Shown here: positions 33,801 through 46,077 of the stretch, in pieces
Position numbering within the stretch: position 1 is the stretch's first letter
How the letters are laid out: each line of letters begins with the position of its first letter
Assembly (NCBI GenBank): GCA_010015805.1
Contig: ML978124.1
Coordinates: 496,001-560,000 of the forward strand
Reading direction: 5' to 3'
Length of the DNA: 64,000 bases
Source of the DNA: Rhizodiscina lignyota
Taxonomy: Eukaryota > Ascomycota > Dothideomycetes > Aulographales > Rhizodiscinaceae
Made by a program: the position numbers and the translations under genes
The notes under the pieces: model-generated
Databases searched by the model: none
Told to the model about the DNA's origin: nothing
Seen by the model: only the letters and a program-made list of their open reading frames with translations

Positions 33801-34413
33801 ATCCATTGCTCGGGCACCGTCTCCACCTATTCCGCCACACCCATCTGTCGTACAGCGCCGAATGGAATTATTGACATCTGACATGCTTACACGCGCTCTG
33901 ACACTTGTTTCCCGGAACCAGCACGACCGAGCGCAACAGCTCCTTACGGAGACGCGTAGTATCTTGAAAGGTCTCGGCAAAGGTAGCTTACCACCGCTTC
34001 CTCCGCCTCCTGGGAAGATCCCGCCCACTCCGAATACACCAAAGGATTCTCAAACGTCTCCAACGGGCGACTCACATCCGGACAGGCGGCAAACGCCTTC
34101 GCCGCACAACAGCACAGCCTCCAAAAACTCATTCAATCCCGCGTCTGGGATTGATCCGGGTACCATGGCCGCCTTGGATGCGGAAATTGAGAGCAGCTTA
34201 GAGTGGATTAATCATCCCGCAGTCTTTAGCCGGGACTCTCGGAAAGCTGTGCTTCAGGCCATCGGCATCATCTCATCTCAACGTGGCTATACATTCCGCA
34301 CGCCTATCGAAGTGCTCTGGGCTGAGCGGATACCAGGGGTGAAGCAGATCAGCGACCGAGAGAAGGAGTGGAGGGATATGGGTTTGGGCGAGGAAGCGTT
34401 AACTGAAGAGTAA
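30832..34413 (+). CDS. RING-H2 - PH - vWA protein, Far1/Ste5-type scaffold, 1124 aa
   Basis: Five exons: 30832-31486, 31557-32175, 32216-32424, 32472-33491, 33542-34413. RING-H2 finger at residues 162-207 with ligands C162, C165, C183, H185, H188, C191, C204, C207. A PH domain (about 426-532: FGKLHLHAHIRVGKDRRTW, YLFSEMLICVKEK, then FHLHFRDPDTLEVWKIAL) and a vWA domain (about 602-780, DIVVVIPVSSSMQG) follow. The MIDAS DxSxS is changed to PVSSS, so metal binding is doubtful. This order matches the Far1/Ste5 family, which tethers the pheromone MAP-kinase module to G-beta-gamma and membrane. Intron 2 as modelled is only 40 nt with a GTCGGC donor, chosen because it alone restores the PH start. 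Pro-rich C-terminus. E3 ligase activity is an alternative reading of the RING. Confidence 0.85.
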
Positions 34414-36893
34414 TTGTGTCTCTCACTTTTGCGGATTTTTGCGCGTTTTCAGCGATCTATACTGCTACATTCGGCATGTTGGTCATTTGGATCTCATTTA
34501 CGCACTTTATACCTTATACCTTCTACCTTCGCTTGGATTTCACTTTCTCGGTGTAATTGTCGGCTGTCCTCTTCTATTAGAGGAAAGCGCAGACTAGAGA
34601 GGAGGGAGGATGCCTTGAACCAGGCTTTGTCCGGAACGAGATACCACCGTAGCGCAGAGCAGCATTTCTGTCGTTATTAGCAGTAGAGTAACAAAAGACA
34701 CTACATTTTGGTTTCCCGATCAACTGGCGCCTATCATCTAGAGAACGTCCTTAATCTTACACTGCCTCCGTTTGAAGATACTTATCTGGCGGAGATAAGG
34801 AACAAGGTTGCCACCGAACATGAATCCGTCTTGGGAGGTAAGACTACTTCACGATCGTCCAATTCTCCCTAGGGGCCCCCAGCATGTGAAGACGACTCCC
34901 TGTGTGCACACGAGACACTTTCATCAAATACCTGATTCTAATAGTAGTCTGAAGTCTCTTTCAGCTTAAATCTCGCTTCACATGGCGGTTCCCGCGCCCA
35001 GGCGCCAGCTAGCAGTGCAACACTGCACGCACGGTTCAATGACTATTGGTTTCAAACACCGAGAGCACTGATCTGAGCGCGAAGCGACCACGAGCACCGA
35101 GTATTGTTGGTGAAGAGAAGGAGAAAGAGTGTGTGAAGATCCTCAACTCTCACGAGCCAACGTATTACCGTATTGCGGCATCGAGCGGGCAGGATGCCGA
35201 GCCATGGGAGAAAGGCATAGAGTGAGAACCTAAATAGTGCTCGGACGAACATGGGAGATGCTCAACGAACTTCCGTGGAGCTCAAACAGGAGATGGCCTA
35301 TCTGGTCCCGCAATATTTTAGCCGAAGAAGAGCGAAGGGACTGCAGGAATAGGCATTCGTCCCGATGAATGACACTGCGCAATGCCCATCACGCAGCTCT
35401 TTAGAGAAAGTCTAATCCAAATGCAAAGACAAGCAGCAGTTGGTCCGGGGATGTACATAGGTACGGAGTGCCGGCTCGTGCCACCCCGGGTCCACGTTGC
35501 CCTTCTTGTATCAGCAAGCTCGCCTCCAACGGTCTAGAAAGTTTCGTGATTCAGACATCTGCTCTGACCCGCATGGATCGGCGTTGGTCAATTGTACGCG
35601 TTCCCTGTAGTTTGAAAGCATAAAACATCATACGATACATGAATTCGCTACTGCAGGCGGTCACAGGTGCCCTACTGTATGTCGCGCTGCCAACGATCCG
35701 CCCTTCTTGGCCAATTATTCTGGAACGGCGATCTCCTCAAGCGAATTTCATGCGAACAGTTCGATGATGACATTGATGAAATATCCGCTGCGCCTTTCCG
35801 TCGTGGATGGGCGCTGCTGACAGCCCAGTTGTGCGCCGACGGTTCAATACCACGGCATGGGAGCCAGCATCCTGGCCTTTTTGCGCAAGCGATCTCATAG
35901 AAGGGGATAAACAAGGAAAGCACTGCGGGAAGAGGTATCCAACGAGTCAATGCTGTCCAGGTCCCCTTGCGAGTAGCATACTGTGTCTTACCGTCCAGGA
36001 TTCAGCTGACGGAAGCGCGCTCTTCGCGCTTGAAGGTGGAGGCGAGCGTCCCATTAAGCGCGATATGATCAACTTCGAGAATGCAACTGTACTCCGTAGG
36101 ACAAGAAAGCTTAAATGAACCCTTTCGCTAAGCCAGTGTATCCACTCCGAGCCCTAGACGCAGAAAAACTTGTTGTATGCAGGACATGAATCGGTAGGCA
36201 CAGAATGTCACTCTGATCTATTTAGAGTTACATCAGGCCAAGCAAAAACGGTTTCTTAAATAATGATCTTCTAGCTTAGTGGCAATACCCCGTTGGCATT
36301 AGAAAACGTCCAAGCAAAGCCTGGAGGTGAGACGGAGACCCGCTTGGAATTTGGAAAGGCAGTATTCTTTTGGGCTGCAGTCCCGAATACACGTGGCACG
36401 AGGCGCTGAACGGCCCGAACCGTGCTGTCATAACCTTATCTGCTGAGCATAACTGGAGTCTCCTATTGACAGCATTTTGTGGCGCAAACCGGAAGCTGTG
36501 CGAGGGTATTTAGTCAAAGGGATAGATCTATTGAGACATAACGCGTAATCGAACTGTAGCTCAACTATAGTGTGATATCCGGACTGAACGGACACTTTGT
36601 CGATCTGGTTGCAATTTCGTACAGTTTCGTCTCCGTACATCTCCGTAGAAGTGTTGCAACGTTTGATAAGAATGCTCGGCCAAAGACTATAAGGTTAAGT
36701 ACGTCAGGAGATAGCAAGTGCCATTGATAAGCTGTGAGTTGTGAGACTTGTCATGGAATAGTTCTTAAACAGTACGAAGAGGAGAAGTTGGGCAGATCGT
36801 TAACCATGACGGCTCTTGAACCCCTTATAAACCATCTCATGGACATCACCCCAATCCCGATGCGTCAGAGTTGAAGCTCGAACTAGGCAGATA
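34414..36893. other. 2.5-kb stretch without a supported gene
   Basis: Convergent spacer between the RING-PH-vWA gene (+) and the Oma1-type gene (-). Open frames (for example 35807-36118) are short, lack family motifs and several lack ATG. No repeat copy recognised. Confidence 0.5.
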
Positions 36894-38095
36894 CTACCAT
36901 GTGGTACCACCAAGCGCCCGCTTGAAGTCTTCCGCTGCAACAAAGTCAGCGCTGTCTCCAGGAAGTATGAGTAGTTGCGTACCATAGTCTAGCACTCTAC
37001 CGCACTCCGACGAGTCTCTCTTCTCACGAGCCTCTGGAAGCCTTGCAATCCAATTAGCGAAAGTGGATGTTGTTTAGAGAGCAATTCTTACCATTCCCTC
37101 ATTTTATCCATCCGATTATGACTCGACGGGTGCGTAGATAGGAATTGAGGTACCTTCACCTTCTCAGCCTTGTCCATACGATCCCATAAGCCAATTGCGG
37201 CATCAGGATTGAAGCAACTCTGTGCCATCATCACTGCCATAAATCAGTACAAGACAGCGCACCAGAATTCAGACTCGTTCCCTACTTAGACCGATATAAT
37301 CCGCTTCTGACTGAGGAGCACACACATTAGCAGAGCAAACCCTCAAAGATTCGATATGTCCCTTACCTCCTGTTGTCTACTCCCCGGCAGTGAAAAGGCA
37401 TAGTTGCCCACCAGCCGAAAGAGACCTATGTCTATTCCGGTCATGAACCACGAGATAAAAGCGACCCCTGACAGTATTCCAGCCTGGCTGAGTCTCTCAG
37501 CCGCATGATGCGCGAGATTATGTGCTATCTCGTGTCCCAGCACCGTCGCGAGTCCATCGTCGTTCTTGCAAATCGGCAGTATCCCCGTATTGACGAACAC
37601 CTTGCCCCCAGGTATAACGAACGCGTTTGGCTCCGGGTCGTTGATAACATGGACCTCCCACCGCTGGTCTGTTAGGCCAGACGATGGAATGAGCCGTTCT
37701 AAGACGCGGTGCACCATTTTTGTGCGCGGGTCCCATTCTGATAACAGCTTGCCCCGATTCTGCTCCATGACCTCATTGTACATCTGCTTCGCGAAATATA
37801 TCTCGTTTTCCGGACTGATAAAGTTGAACCGTCGACGCCCTGATACAGGTACTACTTCTAGGTTGGAGACGTAGACCCCTCCGGCGACGACTCCCAAGCC
37901 GCCGATCTGGTAGAAGAACGTGGGCGACTGCGTCCATCTGTACAGAGACCAGTAGCTTTGTTGGAAGCGAGAGTATCGCTGCTGTCGGCTTCGTCCTGCG
38001 TGGAAGTTGCGAGGGAATTGGGCAAGTCGTGGTCGGAGAGTCGAGGTGATGGAGCGCGAGCGGAGGGACGTAAAAGCTGTACGGCAGGGTATCAT
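36894..38095 (-). CDS. oma1: Mitochondrial inner-membrane metalloprotease, M48 family (Oma1 type), 331 aa
   Basis: Five exons on the minus strand: 38095-37367, 37310-37286 (25 nt), 37233-37092, 37041-36983, 36934-36894. The tiny exon 2 encodes SEADYIGL, which carries the third zinc ligand Glu of M48 peptidases. The zinc site HEIAH is in exon 1 (VLGHEIAHNLAHHAAE). The N-terminus is Arg/Ser-rich with few acids, a good mitochondrial presequence; a hydrophobic segment (QIGGLGVVAGGVYVSNL) follows and a second lies after the HEIAH helix. NAFVIPGGKVFVNTGIL and FLSTHPSSHNRMDKM are family signatures. Oma1 proteases act in inner-membrane quality control and stress processing. Length close to yeast Oma1 (345). 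Confidence 0.93.
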
Positions 38096-38817
38096 GTTGG
38101 ATAGAGGCAGCCCCGAGAGACTGGAGGATCCGCTTTGGTCATTTCATTGTCTCTAGAAGCGTGGGAGACTTTGACTTAAGGTGAGTTACATGGCAGATCG
38201 AGTGTGGTCGTCGCTCCCGTTCACAATACGATGCTGCTGAGTTCTCGAAGCTACCCCTGCGTGCCCCACGCGATACCCTTACTCGGCCGAATAAATCGTC
38301 ATCCATAAGGCATGGTCTTTCTGAAATACATACGCAAAGTTTTATGCACACTTTTTCATTGAATGGTTTTTTTTCACTATCGAATCCTATCGTACAACCT
38401 GATTGGGTTATCCTAACCCGGATGCGGTCAGAAGCATGCTCAATGGTGAGATCAAGCATGTCCAACTGCAGTACCTTGTCGAACCCAGATGAAATCAAAG
38501 TGGGCAAAGTGGAGAAAATGAAACGGAAAGTCCATCAACAAGAAATGACACGGATTCAGTGCCCAAACCATACGTCTACACGTTTGAGGTTGGGAGTGTG
38601 TGATTGCAAGGTGAACCTGTAGCTTTCGAGGGGTGAGAGTGAACTATCCGCAACAAGAAGAAAAGAAACTGTTGTCATATCCGCCAGTGTATTAGGGGGC
38701 ACATAGGCCAATGCAATTGAAGTCCAACGTGTCGCACAACGGAACAAGACTGGGTGAGCTGCCAAGAGCAAGACGAACGGAAATGCTGAGAATGCTCTTC
38801 GCAACGTGTACGTCCGC
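38096..38817. other. Intergenic, no gene seen
   Basis: Spacer between two minus-strand genes; promoter of the Oma1-type gene and 3' flank of the coiled-coil/RRM gene. Confidence 0.5.
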
Positions 38818-41100
38818 TCAGTGAACGCTCGTGTGGACACCGTTGTGCTTTGCACAAGGGTCATCTCCATAGAAGATGTTCACCGTCTCCCACTCTTCGA
38901 ATTGGGAAAGCTCGAGCTTGAACTTGGTAGCATCCTTGATGTTGTTGAAGCGGAACTCAACAACGCGATTCTGGTGGTTTTGGTTAGCCGTTCAATTATA
39001 GTATCGTGTGATGAAATACCTACTCCACGCGGATTCGTGCCATTGATAATACGCTCGACCATGCGATCGTTTCTATCAGCCAGCCTGGTCAGATATCCCA
39101 CGCTCAAGTTTTTCGCAACACCTATTGCTCGCACACATCGCGTAACGCCAGAGAGAATGCAGCCTCGCAAGAAATCATGAATATGATCGTTATGATCTCC
39201 AAGCTCCACCTTGGCGTAGCGGCCGGTCGTGTTCGGAATAGGGATACCATTGGAAGTGCTCTTGAAGTACTTCATGCAGTCATCGTGGGTCATGAACTTC
39301 ACTATTGCTGACCGCTGACCAGTGATGTACATAATCTTCTCGATTCGACCTCCCCACACGAGAGAGAGGACATTGCTGGTAGCGTAGGTTGAGGGAAATC
39401 CAGAGAGCCGAACAGAGCGAGTTTCGGACGCTACGTCGCAAGCATTAGTAAACTTGGCAACTGTGATGAAGTGAGGATAAATCGACTTACGGAATTCTAT
39501 AGTACCCTGTTTCGGCAAAGCCTTGAAGACAAACAAGCCCTCAGTCTCGACTTCCTCGCAGTTCATGTCCTCCATCGCTTCATGAGCTGGGATGGTACTA
39601 GAAGGCCTGATGACACGTAACTTGGGCAGCTCCGAATTGAACTTCAGCGCAGGGGATCCAACCGGAGATGTTTCCTTCTTCAATAACTCAGCGCTCAATG
39701 TCTCAGCCTTCAATGCTTCAGCCTCCGCAGCTGCGGCATCTTCTGCCGCTTCGAGCTCGTCAATGGCCGCTACAGCCAGGCCATGAAGAGTGTCGTTCAA
39801 AGTCTTCAAGTTAGCCTTCGACTCGTTCTCACGCTTCATCGCAGCTCTAAGTGCCTCCTGGGTCTTGTCCAACTCATTCTTGGTATCCTCGACATGCTTC
39901 TTGGCCTCCTCGACTACCTTCTGGGCGTTCGTAAGCTGATCTTCGATCCGGTAGCGCTTGCCCCGAGCCTCTGTACGATCCGCCTCGGCTTTGTGAAGAG
40001 TCTCTTTCATCTGGTCGATATCGCCCATGGCATTCTGTAATTTCTTCTTCGTAGCTTGATGCTTGTCGAGTTTGAGAAGGAGCTTCGTGAAATCAGTCAT
40101 CAGGATCTCGCGGTCTTTGGCCCTTCCATTTTTGAGCTCCCCTGGAACTGCCTTGCGTGAAGCCTCTCTCTCCTCTGCATGCTTCTTTTCAGTCTGTTTG
40201 CGCAGTGCTTCGCGCTCTTCTGCCTCTCGAACGGCCTTCTCTAGAGCCGCCTGCTCCTTCAATGCGCGCTTGCGCTGCGCTTCGATGCGCTCCACTTCGA
40301 TGCGCTCCAGCTCAGTCTTTCGATGCTCTTGAGCAAGATGCACCTTAGAATCATGAGGCGCGGCGAAGCGCTTGTTTGCCTGACTCGAAGGCGTGAAGGA
40401 CCTGGATGCCATCCTCTTGCCTGGGGGAGAGATAGAGCCTGCCGGGCTATCCGAAGAAGGGCGACTGAAAAGGTCGCTACGAGAGAATGCACCCTCAACG
40501 TTCTGAGCCAGACTCAACTCCTGTGGGGGAGGTGATGGGGTTCCAGAGTCTCGACTGCTAGAGCGAAGAGTGAATGCAAGCGCACTAACTGGAAGCGCGT
40601 TGGATTTATCGCCAAGCGCCGTAGGAGCCGTATCAATGGAGGCGGAGATGTCTGAGAAGCGTCAGTACTGGCCGCTTCAAATCTTGCTAGTCAGCGGCAG
40701 GATGGGGTGATTCGGATCAATTTATGCTGTCAAGGTTCGGATTGATGAAACACATACTCGCACTTGGTGATCCAGCTTTCACTGCGACGGCGTGAATCTT
40801 CTCTTGGGAGGACTCCTCTTGCTCAGCGACGCCTTTAAACGCGATATCTCGATCAGATCCGCTCCGATGGTGAGCACCTTGTCCGCGGGCACGAACAACT
40901 TCTGCAGAGTTCTCGAAGGGGTTGGCGCCAGGCTTTGATGGCTGAGGAGCGTTGGAAGCTGAGCTGGTGGAGGGCAAAGTCGAACTTCCCAAGTTGAGCT
41001 GGAACCCCGCCCTCCCCAGATAGCTTTTCAGGTTGCCATCTTTGCCGCGTGTTGGCTGTTTGTCCTCACTGCCAGGTGACGCCCACTTTGATTGACGCAT
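38818..41100 (-). CDS. Coiled-coil protein with C-terminal RRM-like domain, 687 aa
   Basis: Four exons on the minus strand: 41100-40758, 40651-39491, 39430-39024, 38970-38818. Joins give SAN-ISASID, IEF-PSETRSVRL and NPRG-NRVVEFRF. Residues about 200-410 are a long, highly charged coiled coil (repeated EERIEAQRKR/EEREALRK-type heptads, then VEEAKKHVEDTKNEL). The C-terminal part (TRSVRLSGFPSTYATSNVLSL, WGGRIEKIMY, SAIVKFMTHDDCMKYF) follows the beta-alpha-beta-beta pattern of an RRM, with degenerate RNP motifs; NRVVEFRFNNIKDATKFKLEL may be a second one. N-terminal 130 residues are disordered. A role in RNA or filament binding is inferred only. No named orthologue recognised. Confidence 0.75.
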
Positions 41101-42078
41101 CCTGCCTCTAAGCACACAGCCGTGGCCAAGAGACTCACAGAAAGGCGAATGGTTTTGGGAAGAAGTTGCTCGTAACCAAGATCGAAGAGGTGTTTTGATT
41201 TTCTCGGGGAGAAAGGTGAGTGAAAGAGTTTTCCCTCAGCAACGCGCCGCACAACAACAACAAGCTTCTGAGATTGGAAGGAACGACTGCCCACCTGGTG
41301 GGTGGCAAATTAAACCTACAGTTTGCGGGGTGGCTCCCTAACACTCCTACCTTATTCTTCCACGGAGACTATAGTAATTCCCACCCGCGCATATTAACTT
41401 CATATTAGCGCAACCTAAGGTTACGAGCAGCTTTGAGCGCCCCAGCCTGAAGTTCAGACAGCTCTTCACTTGGCCAAAGAGTTCGTATTTGAGCCTCCTT
41501 ACGCGCCACTAAACTGGTCTAGAGCCTCAAGATCATGCCTTTCATACCATACTTCAACCTTGCCTAACTTAAACATCTTTCGCGGTCCCGCGGACTGAAT
41601 GATTGCTGGAAATGAAGGGCGCTTCATAGGAACGACGACGCTAAAGGCACCTTCAATTAAATGAGAAAGGGCGAGCTTCGCCTACTAATGGAACATTTTG
41701 AAGATTTCTCTTTACTACATTAGCGTAGATGTGGCTGATATCATTATCAAAAGAAACCTAGCATCAAGTGAAGTGGTTGTGATTTCCTTGGCGCATGATA
41801 CGGCTTGGAGGGCCAGATTTCGGGGCGGGCCGGCCGCCGCCAAAACATATCCCCGCGTTGACGTATGGCTGGGCTGCAGGTGGCTCCTTTCGCCCTGAGA
41901 CCTATTCACGAGATCTTACCCTGGTGGCACCCTCAGTATATATTCTATCTTTATCCGCTTCGACCGCCTCGAGGCTTTTCGCTCCCTTTGGTACCAGCCT
42001 TGAAAGATGGGCCGATAAGAACCTTCGCAAATCCTCAATACCTTGATAACGAGAGACTCCCGTCGCCACAAAGCGACC
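41101..42078. other. Divergent promoter region
   Basis: Between the coiled-coil/RRM gene (-) and the ZIP transporter (+). Contains a short palindrome ACCTAAGGT (41413-41421) and a GC-rich patch near 41820-41840. No gene seen. Confidence 0.5.
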
Positions 42079-43722
42079 ATGACCCTCGACAATGACACCC
42101 GCGGGTGGATTATGACCCTGGCTTCCGGGATTGGTATGTATCTCACGGTCTACGAATACTTACTTTACCTTTACAAGACTGACAGTCGGATAGCTTGCGT
42201 CCTTGGATCATCCATTATTTGCGTCGACGTATTCGTTCGCATGATTCCTGGGCAGAAGGACTTTAGGATTCAAGATAGTAACGGATTCCTATCGTCATCA
42301 CTAAGCCTTAGTTTCGGTGTCATGGTAAGACTTTGCAATTTGGAAGCAGATCGGTCGAGCTTACTTTATTTCTCAGTTGTTCTCGTCGCTTTACAGCATG
42401 CTGCCTTCAGCAAAACGGTCGCTCGAGAAAGGCGGATTTTCCTCTCAGGAAGCAGCATGGATTCTGATTCTATGTTTTATTGCTGGTGTGGTAGGCATTC
42501 AGATTATATCACGGGTTTTACACCATTACATGCCCTCTCATGTAGTTGACTGCGACCACACTCACCAAGGCGGCGAGGAACAATCTGGTGTACATTCTGG
42601 CCACGCAAGACCTCACCGTCATTCTCATGGGGAGCGAAGAGCATCCGACCTTTCCACACATACTGATCCCGAAATGGCGATGCGTGAATCTGCCGAATCA
42701 CTTCGGCAGAATGGAAGTTACAGTGGCACCGATGCTAACGGAGCTCTGGCACGAAGACCGTCCTTGCCTTACCAATTGACAAAGCAAGTATCGCAATTAA
42801 TGACAAGGACGAAGTCATCTTGCGACGTCGATGGCCAGTGTTATGGCTATTCTGAACCCTGTGGACTTGAATGTTTCAAGATCGTACAGTCTCGGGGAGG
42901 AACTCGTCTACCTTCCACTGGCGCTATTCGGCACCCGGGCCTGTCACGTAGCGCGACCACAAGTCGAGCGGTGGCTCGGACGGGTGAGCGCCAGCCGCTA
43001 CTCCAGGATATTGTCGAGGATCGCACCCTCTCACCGCCCAAGAATGGCTCTCCGATTCTGTCTGTCAATGGGTCGACCGGACCTAGTAATTACAGCTCTC
43101 TTCACCAGACAGACGCGCACTCTGAAGGCACAGCAGAAACAGAGTTCGACGAGGGAGACGATGACCTAGCCCATGATCATCACCATCACGTCCCAACAAA
43201 TGCGTTTCTTTCTATTGGCCTACAGACCTCCATCGCTATTGCTCTTCATAAGCTACCTGAAGGGTTCATCACCTACGCAACAAATCACGCCAATCCCCAA
43301 TTGGGTTTATCAGTCTTTATGGCCTTGTTTATCCATAATATCACTGAGGGATTCGCAATGGCTCTTCCACTATACTTGGCCATCAACAGTAGATGGAAGG
43401 CTATGTTTTGGAGCGCCTTACTTGGTGGAGCGAGCCAACCGCTGGGGGCAGGAGTTGCAGCTTTGTGGTTTCGGCTTGCTAGACGTGGAGATAGCGAGCC
43501 AGGCGAAGGAGTTTACGGTGGAATGTTTGCGGTTACTGGTATGCCAATCTCCCATAAATGAATTTTCGAAATGCTAACCTTGCTGCAGCTGGTATCATGG
43601 CGTCGGTTGCTTTGCAGCTTTTTTCCGAGAGCTTAGACTTGACACATAACCGTAATTTATGTATGGCGTTTGCCTTTGTTGGAATGGGTATTCTGGGTAT
43701 TAGCTCGGCGTTAACCGCGTAG
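42079..43722 (+). CDS. zrt3: ZIP-family zinc transporter (Zrt3-like), 493 aa
   Basis: Four exons: 42079-42133, 42194-42324, 42377-43538, 43589-43722, all in frame (ASGI-ACVLG, FGVM-LFSSLYS, AVT-AGIMASV). About eight membrane segments flank a long loop between TM3 and TM4 with His-rich patches (HSGHARPHRHSHGE, HDHHHHV). The metal-path signatures are HKLPEG in TM4 and HNITEG in TM5, both intact. Size and loop fit yeast Zrt3 (503 aa), which exports zinc from the vacuole to the cytosol; plasma-membrane ZIPs are usually shorter. Vacuolar location is inferred from this resemblance. Confidence 0.9.
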
Positions 43723-44179
43723 ACGAATGGTTTCAAGGAAGGAGGCTCATCTCATTGGAAGGCCTTTTCCAATTATTCATGGGAAAAAACATATTTAGCT
43801 CCATCAGGATTGCTTCGGTCAGGGTTCGTGTATGTACAATAAAATTCCAAGACATGTATTATGCAAACACTGTCACAAGGTACGAATCACCTTGTAAATT
43901 AGACAGTCAGTTCGCCACCGACAGTAAGGCCGCCATTCAAAATATACGGTGTGGTTCGATAAACATGTGATTTGTGGCCTTAAGGTTGTTGATCTGCCGC
44001 CAGCCCGCGTTTAATGCCCCGCGGTTCCTTGCATCACTAAAAAGTTACAGAACACCCAGGTTCCACCATTTCCGCTCTCTCGGCTTTCAGATCGACTGCT
44101 GGTGCCTCACACCATCTTCGAACGTTCTCTTCACCAAACCCATTTCAAAACACTTTCATCGAACAACGGGTCCTTGAAG
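43723..44179. other. Intergenic, promoter of sds22
   Basis: Spacer between two plus-strand genes; the last ~80 bp before the ATG are CT-rich. No other feature seen. Confidence 0.5.
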
Positions 44180-45601
44180 ATGAACTCAGAAGACGCCGGA
44201 GGCGGCGAAAAGCCCAGCAACGGAAAGTCCAGCAAGCCACGCGACAGCAAAGGCTGGGATGGCAAGCTTCGCGTTGAGAGGAGGCCTCTGATCGTGAACC
44301 CCGAAGCGTTGTCTGATCCTGACTACTCTGACGAAGATGCGCCCCCTCCGGAGCTGATCGAGGCGGATGAAGGTGCGTATCGCGGTTGGCACGCGAGCTT
44401 CCTTGGAAACTGACTCCGGACTCTTGGTAGATCTGTTAGATGGTGTTGAAGAAGACACCGAGGTTTGTTTCTCCGGACCCAGCTTTACTGACCACCTGCT
44501 AATGTTGGCGCGTCGTAGGAGGTCGACCTCGTACACTGCCGCATCACCTCAATCCCCGCCTTGCACCTCGAGCGCTTCCAGAAGGTTCAGGTTTGTGTTG
44601 GCAGATATGCTATGAGATCTTGGCCAAACCTGACCTGTTAACAGAGGCTTTGTCTGCGCCAGAACCAAATCACCATCGTCGAGCTCCCGCAGGAGTGGGC
44701 TTCTACTTCTACTCTACAGGATATTGACCTCTACGACAACCTGCTCAAGCATATCGAAGGTCTGGATAGCCTTCTCGAACTCATCAGCCTCGACCTGAGC
44801 TTCAACAAGATCAAGCACATCAAGAATGTCAACCACTTGACGAAGCTGAAGGATCTCTATTTCGTGCAGAACAAGATCCAGAACATCGAGGGCTTGGAGG
44901 GTCTGAGCAACCTCAGGAACCTGGAGTTGGCTGGAAACCGGTTGAGAGTAAGGCTGCAGTTTGTCAATTACGCGGCTATCCTTACTAACTCAGGCTACAG
45001 ACGATCGAGAATCTCGAGTCCCTCAAAGGCCTTGAGGAGTTGTGGCTAGGCAAAAACAAGATCACCGAGATCAAGGTTTGCGAACAGATGCACCTCATCC
45101 ACAGTTGGCTTGCTAAACCTCATCAAGAACATCGACAGCCTCTCCAACCTCCGTATCCTCTCCATCCAGTCGAACCGTCTTACGCAAATCTCCGGCCTGT
45201 CCTCCCTTACCTCTCTCGAAGAGCTCTACATCTCACACAACGCGCTGACTAACATCTCCGGCCTCGAGTCCAACACGTCCCTCCGCGTCCTCGACGTGTC
45301 CAACAACCCGATCGACCATTTCACCGGCCTGACAAACAACTCCAACCTCGAAGAAGTATGGGCGAGCAATTGCCTCTTTGGAGACTTTGCTGAAGTGGAG
45401 CGCGAGTTGAAGGACAAGGAAAAGCTGGACACCGTGTACTTTGAGGGAAATCCTCTGCAGAAGAACCAGCCGGTGCTGTATCGCAACAAGATTCGCTTGG
45501 CGTTGCCACAGGTCAAGCAGATCGATGCGAGTAAGTTGCCATTCTACCTCTGGATGAGTTGAACATGCTAACTGTGAGTAGCGTACGTGAAAGTGAGCTG
45601 A
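44180..45601 (+). CDS. sds22: Protein phosphatase 1 regulatory subunit Sds22, 365 aa
   Basis: Seven exons: 44180-44372, 44431-44462, 44519-44590, 44645-44947, 45001-45075, 45128-45530, 45582-45601. After an acidic N-terminus come about eleven 22-residue SDS22-type leucine-rich repeats (for example LQDIDLYDNLLKHIEGLDSL, LKDLYFVQNKIQNIEGLEGL, LEELWLGKNKITEIK, LRILSIQSNRLTQISGLSSL) and the C-terminal cap (VYFEGNPLQ, YRNKIRLALPQVKQIDATYV). Sds22 binds the catalytic subunit of PP1 and is required for its mitotic and nuclear functions. Several introns fall at repeat boundaries. Length near fission yeast Sds22 (332) plus the N-terminal extension. Confidence 0.95.
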
Positions 45602-46077
45602 GGCAGCCACTCCGACGACTGAATACGCTTCTACATCCCAGAAGGGATTAGCAGCTCACACTTTAGCATTTTCAAGGCTCTCGTGTTTTACTGGAGCCAT
45701 TATGAGGGTATGTACAGTACGCCGTATGGTATTATACGGCTTGGACGGGAAATGATATCCCATTTCGATGCAAAAAAAACGACATGGCATTTTGGCATGG
45801 AATTGAAGTTGGTCATACAACGAACTTCACGAGCGCTGCATATGCAGGAGTGCTTTTGGTGTATCTGAGCTAGACGCATATCGCCCACCGAATGTAGTGG
45901 GCGGAAAGACGATTCTTCTCACGAAGAGCAAAATATAGTTATCAAAAAGTGTACCCCATGCTTTCGTCCTTGCTCGCCCGCTGAAACGAACAAGCCGAAA
46001 ATGCGAAGTGCCATCCCCAGAAACTTGCCCCCTAATTCATTTGCAAGACTCGCTCGATGCGCCGTAATGTACAGCTC
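45602..46077. other. Convergent intergenic spacer
   Basis: 3' flanks of sds22 (+) and coronin (-). No gene seen. Confidence 0.5.

Noticed and set aside
35807-36118. 103-aa plus-strand frame between the scaffold and Oma1-type genes
   Set aside because: No homologous feature, no splice context, typical chance frame.
41413-41421. ACCTAAGGT palindrome upstream of the ZIP transporter, resembling a Zap1 zinc-response element
   Set aside because: The yeast element has two more central bases (ACCTTNAAGGT) and this one is over 650 bp from the start codon.
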